64,000 nucleotides of DNA from Vitrella brassicaformis (lineage: Eukaryota > Sar > Vitrellaceae): NCBI GenBank assembly GCA_001179505.1, contig CDMY01000307.1, positions 28,699-92,698 on the forward strand. The letters are read 5' to 3'. Position 1 is the stretch's first letter. Each line of letters opens with the position of its first letter. The position numbers were made by a program, and so were the translations under genes. Shown here one piece after another: positions 11,047 to 26,011 of this stretch. A model generated the notes under the pieces. The model was not told the origin of the DNA and made no database searches. It was given only the letters and a program-made list of their open reading frames with translations.

Positions 11047-12435
11047 TTATTCTGCCTTCTCCCTGCCCCCGGTAGGAGAAGGCCTGGTCTCTTCCACCAT
11101 GCACCTTGTGAACTCGCCGCGTTTAGGCAGGACATAAAACGCGAGCAGCTCGACCATCCAGGCAGCGAGCGTGAACAGCCCCACCCCACTCACAATTCGC
11201 AGCACCACTGCTCTGCTCGACACATAGCCGATGCGCCCAGACTGCGAGCAGACCACTCGCAGGCCATATCGCTTCCGAAGATGCCGTGTGTGGGTGTGGG
11301 GGTGACTGTGGGTGTGGGTGGTGTTGCCGTTGCCGTTGGTTGACGAGAGGCGCTGAGCGACGTGGTAGTCGGAATGGGCAATGTGGGCGCAATCATACCT
11401 ACACACACAAGACGGTACAGCACAGCACAGCCCACAGCTGGTGGGTGCAGTGCACCCCGTCGGTGTGTGTGCACCGACAAATGTGTCAATCTTTCACCTG
11501 TAAGTGGGCTGCGCGAGCACGCCGAACAGCCCCGTGTTTGCGTACGTGATGCGCACGAGCAGGACCACGCCTCTCTGCCGCACAGTCTGGTTCTTGGCGT
11601 TGTGGGCGTCGCTCGCCCCATCCAGAGAGACACCACACGCAGACACAAGGTCACGCACAGTCACCTGTGTGAGCATTCCATTCAGCAACCGACACACACA
11701 GAAATAGGGGGCTGCACGCATGTGTGTGTGTCGTGCGTGTGTGTCTGTGTCTTGGAGAAACGACGTGCCTTGTCAGGGCCTGACTCGTCCAAGACGAAGG
11801 GGTGGAACGGTGCCCGGCCCTTCATTGCCCTCTGAGAGTAGCCCTCATCATGCCGATCGGTATGGAACGAATGCTCGATCTTCAACACCTAAGCAAGACA
11901 ACAACAACAATTTCCCGCCAACATGGCTCTCTCTCTCTGTAGCTTGCTTGAGGCGTACCGACCAGGTCGTCCACGCCCGCCACAAAGAACATCCGCTCCG
12001 ACAGTTCGGTGTAGTCGTCATCGGTCTCATTCCGCCCCTCTCGTGTGTCCTTGACGAAGGTCGTCACGAAGATGCTCGAGTCGTGAGAGCCGACGTCGGT
12101 CATGTCGTACTCGTCCCAGTGGTGCTCACACGCGGCTGGGGGCATGCAGAAGGGGGGAGAGGCGTCTGGCTGCTGCTGGGTGTAGTGATAGCGCTTCGGC
12201 TTCACTCTATATGACAGACACACGAACAGATGGATGGATGGATGGATGCTCGATGGGCTCAGCTGCTCCTTCACCTGAGAGTGCCAGTGATGCCGTCCAT
12301 GTCAAGATAACCCTTCAACAGCACCACATCGATGAGCAGGTAGATGCTCACCAGGACATAGCTGCCGATGTACAGCAGCCCCAGTGTGCGGTCGTAGATC
12401 TGCACATACTTGTAAGTGCAGAACGAGTTGCCCAT
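11047..12435 (-). CDS. P2X-type ligand-gated cation channel
   Basis: Five exons (12435-12275, 12206-11963, 11888-11769, 11664-11498, 11398-11047) sum to 1044 nt, 347 residues, all in phase. The topology is that of P2X receptors: a short N-terminus with the Y-K-x-V motif (TYKYVQIYDRTLGLLYIG), TM1 (YVLVSIYLLIDVVLLKGY), a large ectodomain with FVTTF, VDDLVLKIEHSF and RGVVLLVRITYAN, and TM2 preceded by RYGLRVVCSQSGRIG (LRIVSGVGLFTLAAWMVELLAFYVL). P2X trimers are ATP-gated cation channels in animals; protist members often sit on intracellular acidic or contractile compartments. The start MGNSFCTYKY gives a family-typical short N-terminus. Intron 3 appears to use a GC donor (AAG|GCACG). Only 67 bp separate it from the next plus-strand ORF, suggesting a shared promoter. 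Confidence 0.85.
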
Positions 12436-12502
12436 CTCCAGATGACAGACAAATGAAGGAAGGAAACCTGCCTGCACACGCCCAACACACACACTCACAG
12501 AG

Positions 12503-12736
12503 ATGCGTCAAAGCATTTCTTTCGCCTTTTCTTTTTGCTGCCTACTGCTCTTGACTCTTCACCAATGCCTTCCTAACGCCTCGGCTCCCGCGGTCACTCC
12601 ATTCAATCCTCAAACTTTTGCGAGCTCAAGGGAGATCCGCAGTTCCGAAAAAGCGTCGAAAAGGCCTGCAGGAGCCATCACAAGACTACTGGGTTCATCC
12701 CCAGTGAAGACGCGGCGTCAAATCGCCGCAGCCTGA
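12503..12736 (+). CDS. 77-residue ORF with signal peptide, possible upstream ORF of the PI3-kinase gene
   Basis: The ORF begins 67 bp from the P2X start on the opposite strand. It encodes a clear hydrophobic leader (SFAFSFCCLLLLTLHQCLP) followed by a basic, Ser/Arg-rich tail ending KTRRQIAAA and a TGA. It stops 62 bp before the Vps34 ATG, in a different frame. It could be a small secreted protein, a regulatory upstream ORF in the Vps34 transcript, or a leader exon whose splicing I cannot see. No homologue recognised. Confidence 0.4.
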   Translation: MRQSISFAFSFCCLLLLTLHQCLPNASAPAVTPFNPQTFASSREIRSSEKASKRPAGAITRLLGSSPVKTRRQIAAA

Positions 12737-12798
12737 GCCTCATCAATGGTGATCTGACCTCGTTGCTATCCATCCATCTCATCCTTTGTCTGGTAGTC

Positions 12799-17310
<4,512 letters not shown>

Positions 17311-17992
17311 TGAAGTGACTTCAGGGGACCATCGGCACACAATCCAACCCCCCGCCGGCATCTCTGGCCACACATACTCAGTTACATAGCGCTCATTCAT
17401 TCGTTCATCTGAGATGACTGCCGTCCGCCTGTCTGTCTGTGAAGCGTTTGTCTCGTCATGTCATGTGGGTCGCACGTGTGTGTACGCTAGAGGGATGGAT
17501 GGGGGGACGAATGGATGCATTTGTGTGTGGGCAGGCAGACAGGTGTGACTCACTGGTGGATGGGGTGCATGGGACACTGACTGACATTGACATCCGTCGT
17601 GTTTGTGTGTCTGTGATGAACGTTTCTCGGTGTCCATCCGTCACACTCTGTTTCATGGTTGCAGGCAGAGTGTCCCAATTGATTGCATCTTTTCATTTAG
17701 AAAACGCGTCACACACACAGAGAGGCAAGCAGACAGACAGTGTGTCAATCCATTCGAGTCCTCCCCCCGTACTCCCCCACCGCCCCCCAACTCGATGCAT
17801 TGATACGGAAAACACCTCATGCAGGCAGCCACACCATCCATGATGCATCCGCCAACTCATCTGTCTGTCTGTCTGTCTGTCGAATAGCCAGCCTGGCCTG
17901 CCTCCCATCTGCTGCCGTGGTCAGCCAGACAGACACAAAGACAGACGGAGAGGGAGGCTGTCTGTTCAGTCGAGAGTTGAGAAATGAGTCAG
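17311..17992. other. intergenic between Vps34 and the inverted duplication
   Basis: No gene seen. (TCTG)n tracts are frequent. From about 17680 the sequence becomes recognisably similar, in inverse orientation, to the region downstream of 33094. The 3' flank of the family gene ending at 61300 shares the same TCTCAACTCTCG and GGCCACGxCAxCAG landmarks. Confidence 0.5.
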
Positions 17993-19758
17993 TCAGTCTA
18001 CGGCTACGTCTAGGTGGTCTCCGAACGCCACCTGTGTATCGGCCCCCATCACCTGCCGCGCCACCCTCACTGTGGGAACTTCGCGGCTCCCTCCTTGCCA
18101 GCCACCGGCGGCTCCGTCGTCCAGAGGTGGGCGGTGGCAACGTCGGGGCAGCTGCTGATGATGATGGTTGCCTCGAATTGGTGGTCGGGCTGGTCTCCGT
18201 GCAGCACTATCACACGGCCGAAGAGTTCTGGCGGCCGGTGAATCGTGCTGACAGTGTGGCAGTTCCACACGGGCGGCTGCTGAGTGGTCAGCTCCCGCTG
18301 AAGAGAAAAGGATAGATATGACAATGAGTGAGTGGGGCGGCCGGTGAGGCTGTCGTGTGTGTGTGTGGCTGACTTGACTGACCAGTCGGTTGTAGCGTGG
18401 GGCATTGTTGTGCTGATGGACAGTCTGGTCCGCAACCACCGACGTTCCCGAACGCACCCTGATCAGACACATCATGGCAGAGCGGTGCAGCCAATGTGTA
18501 TATGTCTTCGTTTGTATCACTCTACTAATCCTGCTCACCGATGCAACACAGCGTCGCGAATTGAAGCGTAGTCGGCACCTGCAAACGGACAGACACACAC
18601 AGGCACCAATAGCTCTCTCCGTCATGCCCTCCCTCCCTCTCCCACTGTCAATCTCACACACGGGGTTGTTTGGGTCGAATATGTTGTGGAAGGGGCTGTT
18701 GGCCGGCAGCGTCTGCAGTGAGCGGATGGTCAGTAGATGCCCATTCAGCCGCTCCTCGCCGTTGTCGTCGCGCTCGAGAGTCATGCCGATGTGCCAGCCG
18801 ATGAGTGAGAGCTGCCGCAGCGCCTCACACCGCCCGTCGAAGACCGCCCGGCTGCCCACACCCTCCACATCAGCACTGCCCACCTCTATCGGCAGCCGCC
18901 CCACCCGCCGCCGACGCTCCGCCATCCTCACTATGGGCTCCCACCCCGCCCACTCGCCGCTCTTCTCGATGACATACTGCCACACACACAGGCATGACAA
19001 CAGACACACAAAATGTGAGAGTCGGAGTGCGTCGATGTGTGTACCAGCAGCCGCAGCAAGAAGTCCATCGGCCGCATCCGCGCCCGCCGCGGCACCCGAT
19101 AGCTGAATGGATGGCCTTGGCGACCAGCAGGCGGTCGATTTGCGATTTGATGTAGTCCTCCGACACACGGCGGCTGCCGAGGGGGCATGTGTGCCGAAAG
19201 AGAGCCAGGCCGTCAGCCCCGCACGGAGGGAAAAACATACCCCCTGGACACGAAACGGTGTGCATGTCTGTTTTTTTGAAAATGTGCGGCGGGCAACCGC
19301 CCGGAATGAAAAGATGAGGTGGAGGCAGCGAATATTGAAAACGTGCAGTGGGAGACAGCGAGACATTTGAAAAGAAGCGGTGGAGAGACATGTAGATGTA
19401 AAAGTACAGGGTGATCAGACACTTTTTCAAGCTCCAGCACACTGTGTGCTCCTCAGGATGCCCTTGAGAGCTGCCTCGACAGTGAAAATGTGCGGTCTTG
19501 TCGAGGAAATAGGATGAAAAATTGCATCGGGCGACCAAACGAATGAAAATGTTCGGTAAGACTGCCGAGGATGAATTTGTGCGGTGGAGAGCGGCGATGT
19601 TGAAAAAATGCACTTTGAAACCGTTGCGTGTCAAGGGGGTAGAAAAACAGCTGTTCGACGTCCTGGGGCAGGCGGAACAAACGGGGCGGCTGGTTGGCCG
19701 AACCAGCAGCGCTGGAGGCGGCTGCTGAGGCCACCACCGGGCCCTTCTGCCGCTTCAT
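17993..19758 (-). pseudogene. FY-family gene copy A, disrupted by a transposable element
   Basis: The minus-strand gene starts at 19758 (MKRQKGPVVASAAASSAAG...PPRLFRLPQDVEQLFF). The frame is then broken by a 404-bp element (19238-19641) plus its 8-bp duplication, 412 bp in all, which is not a multiple of three and brings stop codons. Coding resumes as CGADGLALFRHTCPLGSRRVSEDYIKSQIDRLL. Against copy B it also lacks 7 nt (after ...VAKAIH) and then 9 nt. Downstream exons remain clean: YVIEKSGEWAGWEPIVRMAE, GVGSRAVFDGRCEALRQLSL, the LYTTE-type domain, and ...AFGDHLDVAVD-stop at 17993. Probably a recent pseudogene unless the element is spliced out. Function of the intact family is unknown. Confidence 0.7.
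19238..19641. mobile_element. 404-bp non-autonomous terminal-inverted-repeat element (MITE-like)
   Basis: The ends are inverted repeats: TACCCCCTGGACACGAAACG on the left; reading inward from the right, TACCCCCTTGACACGCAACG (two mismatches in 20). It is flanked by an 8-bp target duplication GAAAAACA (19230-19237 and 19642-19649). The paralogous copy B has the single uninterrupted GAAAAACA site (reverse complement at about 31830), an ideal empty site. The interior has no ORF and contains degenerate repeats of a TGAAAATGTGCGGTGG-like unit. An 8-bp duplication suggests the hAT or P superfamily; no transposase is in the window. Confidence 0.85.
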
Positions 19759-20112
19759 CCCATTTCCTCTGACTGCTCCTTCCGTTTACGCTGCGAGCTC
19801 CCGAAGGGGGAGCGATGCACTTGAGGCGATTGACGTATCGCAGAGAAGGATGTATGTCGGTGGAATGCAGGCCGATGTTTTGATCACTGTCATCTCATCT
19901 GAGCGGCGCTGACCATCAGCCAAACTGACAGACAGGCAAGCAAACAGACAGGCAGAGGAAGGCAGACACTGTAAGCGGGCAGCAGGGCAGACGAGATGCA
20001 GAGAAACAAACAAAGAGAACGACGTTTGGAACTGCGGCTGTGTTCGTGTTGGTGTGTTTGTCAGTGGTGGTGAGCTGTGAGGTTTTGTAGCGACTTAGTA
20101 GCGACAGCTCAG
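19759..20112. promoter_or_regulatory. divergent intergenic region between family copies A and 1
   Basis: About 350 bp separating the starts of the minus-strand FY gene and the plus-strand QL gene. It contains the CTGCGAGCTC motif (19791-19800), the reverse complement of GAGCTCGCAG, 33 bp upstream of the copy A start codon. The mirror region at 31397-31702 has the same layout. Confidence 0.45.
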
Positions 20113-23100
20113 ATGGCTGACGGCGGGTTGATGGACTTAGACAAACATGACGGCCCGGCCGCCTCTGCTGCTGCAGGTCACACACACCACCTCCACACAC
20201 ACGCACCGGTGTGACTGACCGGCCGCACACTGTGCTCAGGTGGGCAGGGCGGCGGGCCGAACGGCGGCGGTAGCTCTCGTGATATTCTGCAGAAGATACG
20301 TTTGATGCGTTCGGTAAGGAGGAGAGAGAAGAGGTCTACACATGACATGCAGCAAGGAGTGCCATTCGCTGTGTTTGCATTTGCTTGCAGTTCGTGCCTC
20401 AGTTTGCGTCTGATCTTGAGCGGGCAGAGAACATCATAGCCACACACACCGACAATAAATCACAGGTCCACACGGAACACCACACACAGCCGAACAGCGG
20501 CACTCAGTTGTCATTCACCGGGCTGTCTGTGGCCTGCAGGATGGTGCCTTGCTGGCCGGCAGCCTGTCGTCCATTCTGGACGTCCTCACTGACGCTCAAT
20601 CGGCCCTCAACAAGCAGCTGACAGAGACGTCGACTGACCACATAACCCATAAAACACATGTACGATTGGGACGACAAGTGGAGGGCTCACACAGGGCGAT
20701 CGTTCCCTGGCCTGTCTGTCTGTCTGTCTGTGTCAGGGCAATGCGACTGACAGTGGGGCGTTCGAGTCTGAGGGTCTGGATCAGACCGATGATGGCGCAC
20801 AGCACAGCAAGGCGGTATCACCAACAGGCCGAACCACACATATGGGTGGACACCGTTACGTCACGTGTTCAGGTGGCTGTTGGTGACGATGGCAAGCGTA
20901 GCCGTGTAGACACGCCGGCTGCTGCTGCGAGTAGTGGAGGTACCCACACACACTGATGGGGTGCAAACACGTGACAACGTCCGTGTATGGCGGTGCTGTG
21001 TGGTGCCTTCAGCAGGTTCGGTTGGTGGGTGTGTTGGTGCAGCAGCGACACAGCAGCAGGGCGCCCGCTCAGAGGTGACACACACGCACGCGAAAGCTTA
21101 TATGGCGGTCGCTGCTCTCACGTTTCTCAACCTATGTGTCAGAAGGACCACGGCCGTCCGTGTCTGTCGGGTCTGCCTGCAGCCGTCATGGGCCACATGG
21201 GTTCCTTCTTGACCACCATCGACAACATCCGCCGCCTCTCGCGCGTCAACAGGGAGACCTACATGAAGGCCACCGACCAGACGTAGGGCGTCTTCCGCAT
21301 CTTCACCATGACGCCTGACGAGGAAGACAGCTACCGCAAGCTCAAGAAAGTGCAGCACGTTCTTGGCCTCTTCGGCAAGTTCGTTGACATCTCTGTGGCA
21401 GATGATGCCTGCATAGTCAAGAAGGTGCCGCACATATAGCGGTAAGAGGCCTCACACGGGGACATGGCGGGAGCGTGTCTGTGTGTACGCAGCGCTCTGT
21501 CGATGTGTGTGTGTGCAGGGCATGATGCAGACGGCCTTTGTGGACGCCCGAGAGGTGCCGCCTGTGCTGTCGGAGCTGCTGGAGGCCAACAAGGACTCAC
21601 TCAAGAAGATCACCCTGGACATCAACTACTGCTCACGGACGTCGGCTGCCGGGCCCATCGTGTTCTCATCCGCCACACACCTTCACATCCGTGGCCTTGC
21701 AGGTCGTGCCTACATCAGGTACTTTTGTCAGGGGAGTCAGCGTTGACGCCATAGCGTAGTCATTCATCTCTTAGGACGACGTCTGTGTGTCTGCAGTGAT
21801 CTCGGGTGGAGGTTCCCGGCACTCACCACGCTCCAAGTCGGCCACATCATCAGTGTGGATGCTGACTCCTTGGTGCGTCTGCTCGACAAGTCGCCCAAGA
21901 TCGAGCGGCTGGGTTTCCGGGTCCGCTTTGAGCAGCTCGGCCGCATCATCAGCCAGCTCAAGGACACCCTCAGCCAACACTGGAGCAAAGCAGACAAGAG
22001 ACGTACGGGACCAGAAGCACCCAAGCATTTCATTCAGGGCGGCGAGTGATCTGTCTGTCTCACCCCTTGCAGAGGTGCCGAAGAAGCTGGGGATCGTGGT
22101 TGAGGACATTTCGTCGATCGGTGTGAGATACGGGCGGGGGAAGGGGGCGGCAGTCGTAGCGGGCGTCAGCGAATGGGCGGCGGACGTCAACTGCCAAATT
22201 GAGTGCTGGCCAGTCTGCTTGGGCAAGCTGACCATCTACTGCAGCACGACGGCTGCCACTGCCCCTCCGGCGCCCGACGGCCTATACGGACAGATCGCCA
22301 CGTGGCTGGCGGCCAATGCGACACATGTCAGGAATGGGCCAGACAAGGGAGGGAGACCATCTGACAGGACCACACCTGCGTGTCTGCTGTGTGTGTCAGG
22401 TGAGGGTCAAGTTTGGTGGCACTCCGCTGGACGAGTCGTGGCGTCACAAGCTCATCTTCCACAAGGCCAAGAAGCTCACTTTCAACATCAAGCCTGGCGC
22501 AAGCGCATCAGAAGTGGTCGACAGCATCCCCACATGGCTGACCGAGAGGCAGGGAGAGGGGCAGCAGTCGACCAGCCGACACTTCCCCGCTGTCGAGCAC
22601 ATGACGGTTTTCCCTGCCTCGCTGTCCCTGGCTGACGTGCATGCCGCCCGCAGCAAGCTCAGCCCGCTTTTGGGCGGGCTGACGACTCTCAAGCGTGTCG
22701 ACATCACTGATGTGTCTAGCTTCGCTGCTGCGCATGAGCTTCTCTGCTGCCTGTCCGTAGATCAGCTAGACGAGGTCACGGTTGGTGGTCAGTGGGATGG
22801 GCCTGTGGTGTGCGAGTGGCCGGAGGATGCTCCTGACACACTCTCAGGGAGTGGTCGCTGCCCTCTCATCCACCACCTGACCTCTGGAAGTTTCGGGTTG
22901 AGCAGCAAGGCCGGCGTGAGGGAATTCATCAAGCTAGCGTTAGCTCTGCGGCCAGTGAGTGTCCGCTTGGTTGCTGACTTGAATGATAGTGAGTTGACGG
23001 GGGACAGTTGCACCTCTAGACTGGCGGGCCTCCGCTCGTTCATGGAGGACTGCCTCAGGCAGGTCGCAGCACACTACACTTTCGACTCAGCAGATACCAA

Positions 23101-23143
23101 GTGTGAGTGGTATCGCCTGACATTGAAATTGAGGGCCAAGTGA
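20113..23143 (+). CDS. QL-family gene copy 1: coiled-coil, F-box-like and LRR-like protein with one in-frame stop
   Basis: About eleven exons. MADGGLMDLDKHDG...; a Gly-rich exon ending SSRDILQKIRLMRS; FVPQFASDLERAENIIATHTDN; DGALLAGSLSSILDVLTDAQSALNKQL (coiled-coil module); an acidic exon; VAVGDDGKRSRVD (NLS-like); an F-box-like exon (GLPAAVMGHMGSFLTTIDNIRRLSRVNRE); then LRR-like exons (FVDAREVPPVLSELLEANKD; FPALTTLQVGHI; LLDKSPKIERLGFRVRF). The long last exon ends ...WYRLTLKLRAK-stop at 23143. At 21284-21286 a TAG interrupts the F-box exon where copy 2 has TTT (Phe). So either this copy is a young pseudogene, or the base is an error, or the stop is bypassed. By analogy with F-box/LRR proteins it could be a ubiquitin-ligase adaptor; that is inference. 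Confidence 0.6.
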
Positions 23144-23741
23144 GGTGCAGGGAGGGCAGGGTAGACAGACTATCTATCTGCTATCCTTTCACATACCTTA
23201 TGTGCGTGCACAGGGGGCAAAGGCACAGGGACCAGTGTGTGTCCGTGTGCGTATGTGCCTCTGGCCTCGACACTTTTAGCGGATTTGCCCATGACCGTGC
23301 ATCTGATGTCATTGCATCGGGCGCTCTTGCCTCTTTCGGTCTCTTTCCGTTGTTCTCTGTCCTCGGCCTCTCCCCCTCCCTCGACTGATCAGCCGACAAA
23401 CCCCAGCAGCAGTGAGGCTCAGTGAGTCGGTTGTTTTCGGTCGGTTGGGTGAGGGAGGGCAGAAGGCGAAGACGAGAGAGAGCGGCACATGACATAGTAA
23501 GCAGACTGACATGGTATGGATGGATGGATGGATGAAGTGTGTTCGCCTGAGCATGGTGGTGGACTCTGACCCTGGAGATGAATGTGACTGTCTAGCTTTC
23601 TTCAAGCGCTCAACGAACACATCGACAGTCAGTGCATTCGATGGACAATTCATTCACACACCTCTGTCTGTCCACACACACCGACAGTCTGTCGCCACAC
23701 TGAGTCCCTCACTTCCACGCACACATCCTCATCCCGCCCCA
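23144..23741. other. intergenic, end of left duplication arm
   Basis: No gene. Similarity to the other arm continues to the (GGAT)n run near 23517-23533, then stops. The stop of the HAD gene lies at 23742. Confidence 0.5.
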
Positions 23742-25215
23742 CTAACACAGCTCACTCAGCGGCCCACCACACCCCCGCCCCTCTGTCTGATTGACATGGG
23801 TCCAGAATTCCGCTGCCATATTGAGGTCGAAGAAGTCAGCACACGAGCCACTCGACCAGTGGGGCGACTGCCGCAGCAGAGAGTGCCCCTCGGCCACCTC
23901 CCACGAGCTCATCGACGTCTGTTTGCCCTCCCGCATCTCGGCGTCCAGCAGCGCCACCACGACGCCCTCGAGCGTCGACCTCGCCACCCATCCGCTGGCA
24001 GCCGGCCGATTGCACTCCTGGGACGCCGAATTGTGGGCACGGCCCGTCCACTCGTTTGGGGCGACCAAGACGGGCCGCACACCTGCACACACACGCAACA
24101 CAAAGCCGCCCACACACCACATGCCGCTGTCTGTGTGTGTGTGTGTCTGCCTGCCTGTCTTGACGGCGGCCAGAGCATCCTCCAGCGGCCGGTCGCCCAC
24201 ATGGGCCATGACGTGCCTCATCGGCGGCTGGTGCAGACCCCTCAACACACGCTCCTTGAAGCGGCCCGCCTTAAAGCCCTTGGGGCGGTGGAATATGACG
24301 CCGTGAGGGAAGCTATGGGCCGCCAGCCACTGTGAGGTCTGCACCTCTGTGCCTGTCCGACGGCCCGAGAGATAGACAATGGTGATGGGCAAAGAGGGAG
24401 GGTCATCCTCGGGCGGTGGGGAGGGACTAGCTGGGTGGTGCCTGGTCAAACGCTGGACGAGCTGCTGCAGGAAAGCTGAACGAACAAGAGAGAGCACAGC
24501 AGCGGACTCAGCCATGGGTGGATCGATCATTGGCCGGGCTGTTCGTACCATGGGCTTCAGGAATCGGCTGCCGTGTCGATGACGCAGCACCAGAGCGACA
24601 GATGACAGCACACGAGGCAGGCATGCGTGTGATGCGACTGGAGAGTCTCTCTCGTGTGCCCATGAGTGAGTCACTGACTGACTGACCTCATCGAGGTGGT
24701 AGTTGTCGCCACTCAGTATCACATCCCAATCCGCCTGGCTGCGATGGACCTGATTGACCACACACACAGGCACACACACACAAACGCGTACGCATGTACG
24801 AAACGCCACAGGACGTCCCGTGTTTCCTTCTGTCCTGTCTGTCCAGACGTACCAATCCATCGCTGCCCCTTCTGCCCGGTCTGAGTGCCAGTCGCCTCTC
24901 GATCTTCGCCAGCGTCCCGTCGATATCAAACGACAACACTACAGAGCCGAGCACCGCATCGCTGCTGGCCTCGCCGCTCTGGCTGATCTCGCCGTAGAGT
25001 GAGGGGTCATCCGGGCTGTCATCTCTGACGTAGCGGTAGTATCGCAAGGACGAGAGGCTCTCGGCGCGTGAGCTGCTCGCCGTGGCCATGAGTGACCACT
25101 GCTGCTGCTGCTGCCACTGGTGCGGCGGGCGGTATGGATGAGAGAAACGGCGCGGCGGCGGACGGGCCATCGTCATGAACGGATGCCACGCATGGTGAGA
25201 TGAAAGCATCCACAA
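23742..25215 (-). CDS. HAD-superfamily hydrolase
   Basis: Minus-strand gene with several exons. The N-terminal exon has HAD motif I, VVLSFDIDGTLAKIERRL (the two Asp of DxD). The next exon reads QADWDVILSGDNYHLDE. Further exons carry IVYLSGRRTGTE (motif II Ser, cap region), FPHGVIFHRPKGFKAGRFKERVL with the motif III Lys/Arg, and AHVGDRPLEDALAAV (motif IV, GDxxxD-like). It ends ...GCGGPLSELC-stop. Together these form a complete HAD catalytic set, with the 'L-S-G-D-x-Y-H-L-D-E' insert known from algal/cyanobacterial relatives of unknown substrate. The start could be 25215 or the ATG at about 25176 (MTMARPPPRR). It lies in the spacer of the inverted duplication, with the assembly gap just upstream. 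Confidence 0.7.
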
Positions 25216-25248
25216 AAGCGGACCTTTGCAGATTCTTGAGCTCGCAGC

Positions 25249-25548
25249 NNNNNNNNNNNNNNNNNNNNNNNNNNNNNNNNNNNNNNNNNNNNNNNNNNNN
25301 NNNNNNNNNNNNNNNNNNNNNNNNNNNNNNNNNNNNNNNNNNNNNNNNNNNNNNNNNNNNNNNNNNNNNNNNNNNNNNNNNNNNNNNNNNNNNNNNNNNN
25401 NNNNNNNNNNNNNNNNNNNNNNNNNNNNNNNNNNNNNNNNNNNNNNNNNNNNNNNNNNNNNNNNNNNNNNNNNNNNNNNNNNNNNNNNNNNNNNNNNNNN
25501 NNNNNNNNNNNNNNNNNNNNNNNNNNNNNNNNNNNNNNNNNNNNNNNN
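25249..25548. other. assembly gap of 300 N
   Basis: Undetermined bases in the spacer of the inverted duplication. The bases just before the gap (TTCTTGAGCTCGCAGC) are identical to the sequence upstream of family copy B near 31670-31685, and the gap is followed by a C run. The 5' end of the PH-domain gene is probably hidden here. Confidence 0.95.
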
Positions 25549-25980
25549 CCCCCCCCCGTCTCACCAAGATGGTTTTCCTCGATTCGGCAGAGCTTCGTCC
25601 TCCCCCTCTGCCTCTTGCAGCAGCCAATCAGTGAGAAACGGCCACGCCGAGCGAAAACTGTGCACCCATCTTTGCCCTTTGCCCGTTGCATGTAGAGTCG
25701 TGGAGTTGCTGGACCACACGGCAGCGAAGATCTTGTACGATGGCCGGCTGTTCTTGTTGCTTTCCCCGACCCAGGACGGCGGGAGCTGGGGAGCCTTCAA
25801 GGCATCCATTCGTTCCTCCTTCTTGCTCCTCTATGCCGACGAGCCGTCGCCACACGCATCTCCTGTCTTCCCTACTGACAATCAGCAGCAGCAACAGCAC
25901 CAGCAAATCGACAGGTGGGCAGACCACTGATCTCTTCATCTTTGCAATGAGGAGTCGAGAATTGTCGCTTGTCCGTGCTG

Positions 25981-26011
<31 letters not shown>

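Larger units (their letters stand above)
17681..23540. repeat. left arm of a large inverted duplication
   Basis: Contains an FY-family gene (-) and a QL-family gene (+) in divergent order. The right arm (27690-33345) has the same pair in the mirror order with matching exons, matching intergenic landmarks (for example CTGACATGG followed by GGATGGATGGATGGA just beyond the QL stop codon) and matching 3' flanks. Arm ends are by eye and approximate. Confidence 0.75.

Noticed and set aside
19238-19641. The inserted sequence as an intron gained by copy A
   Set aside because: Terminal inverted repeats, the 8-bp target duplication and lack of GT-AG borders at the duplication ends fit a transposable element better.
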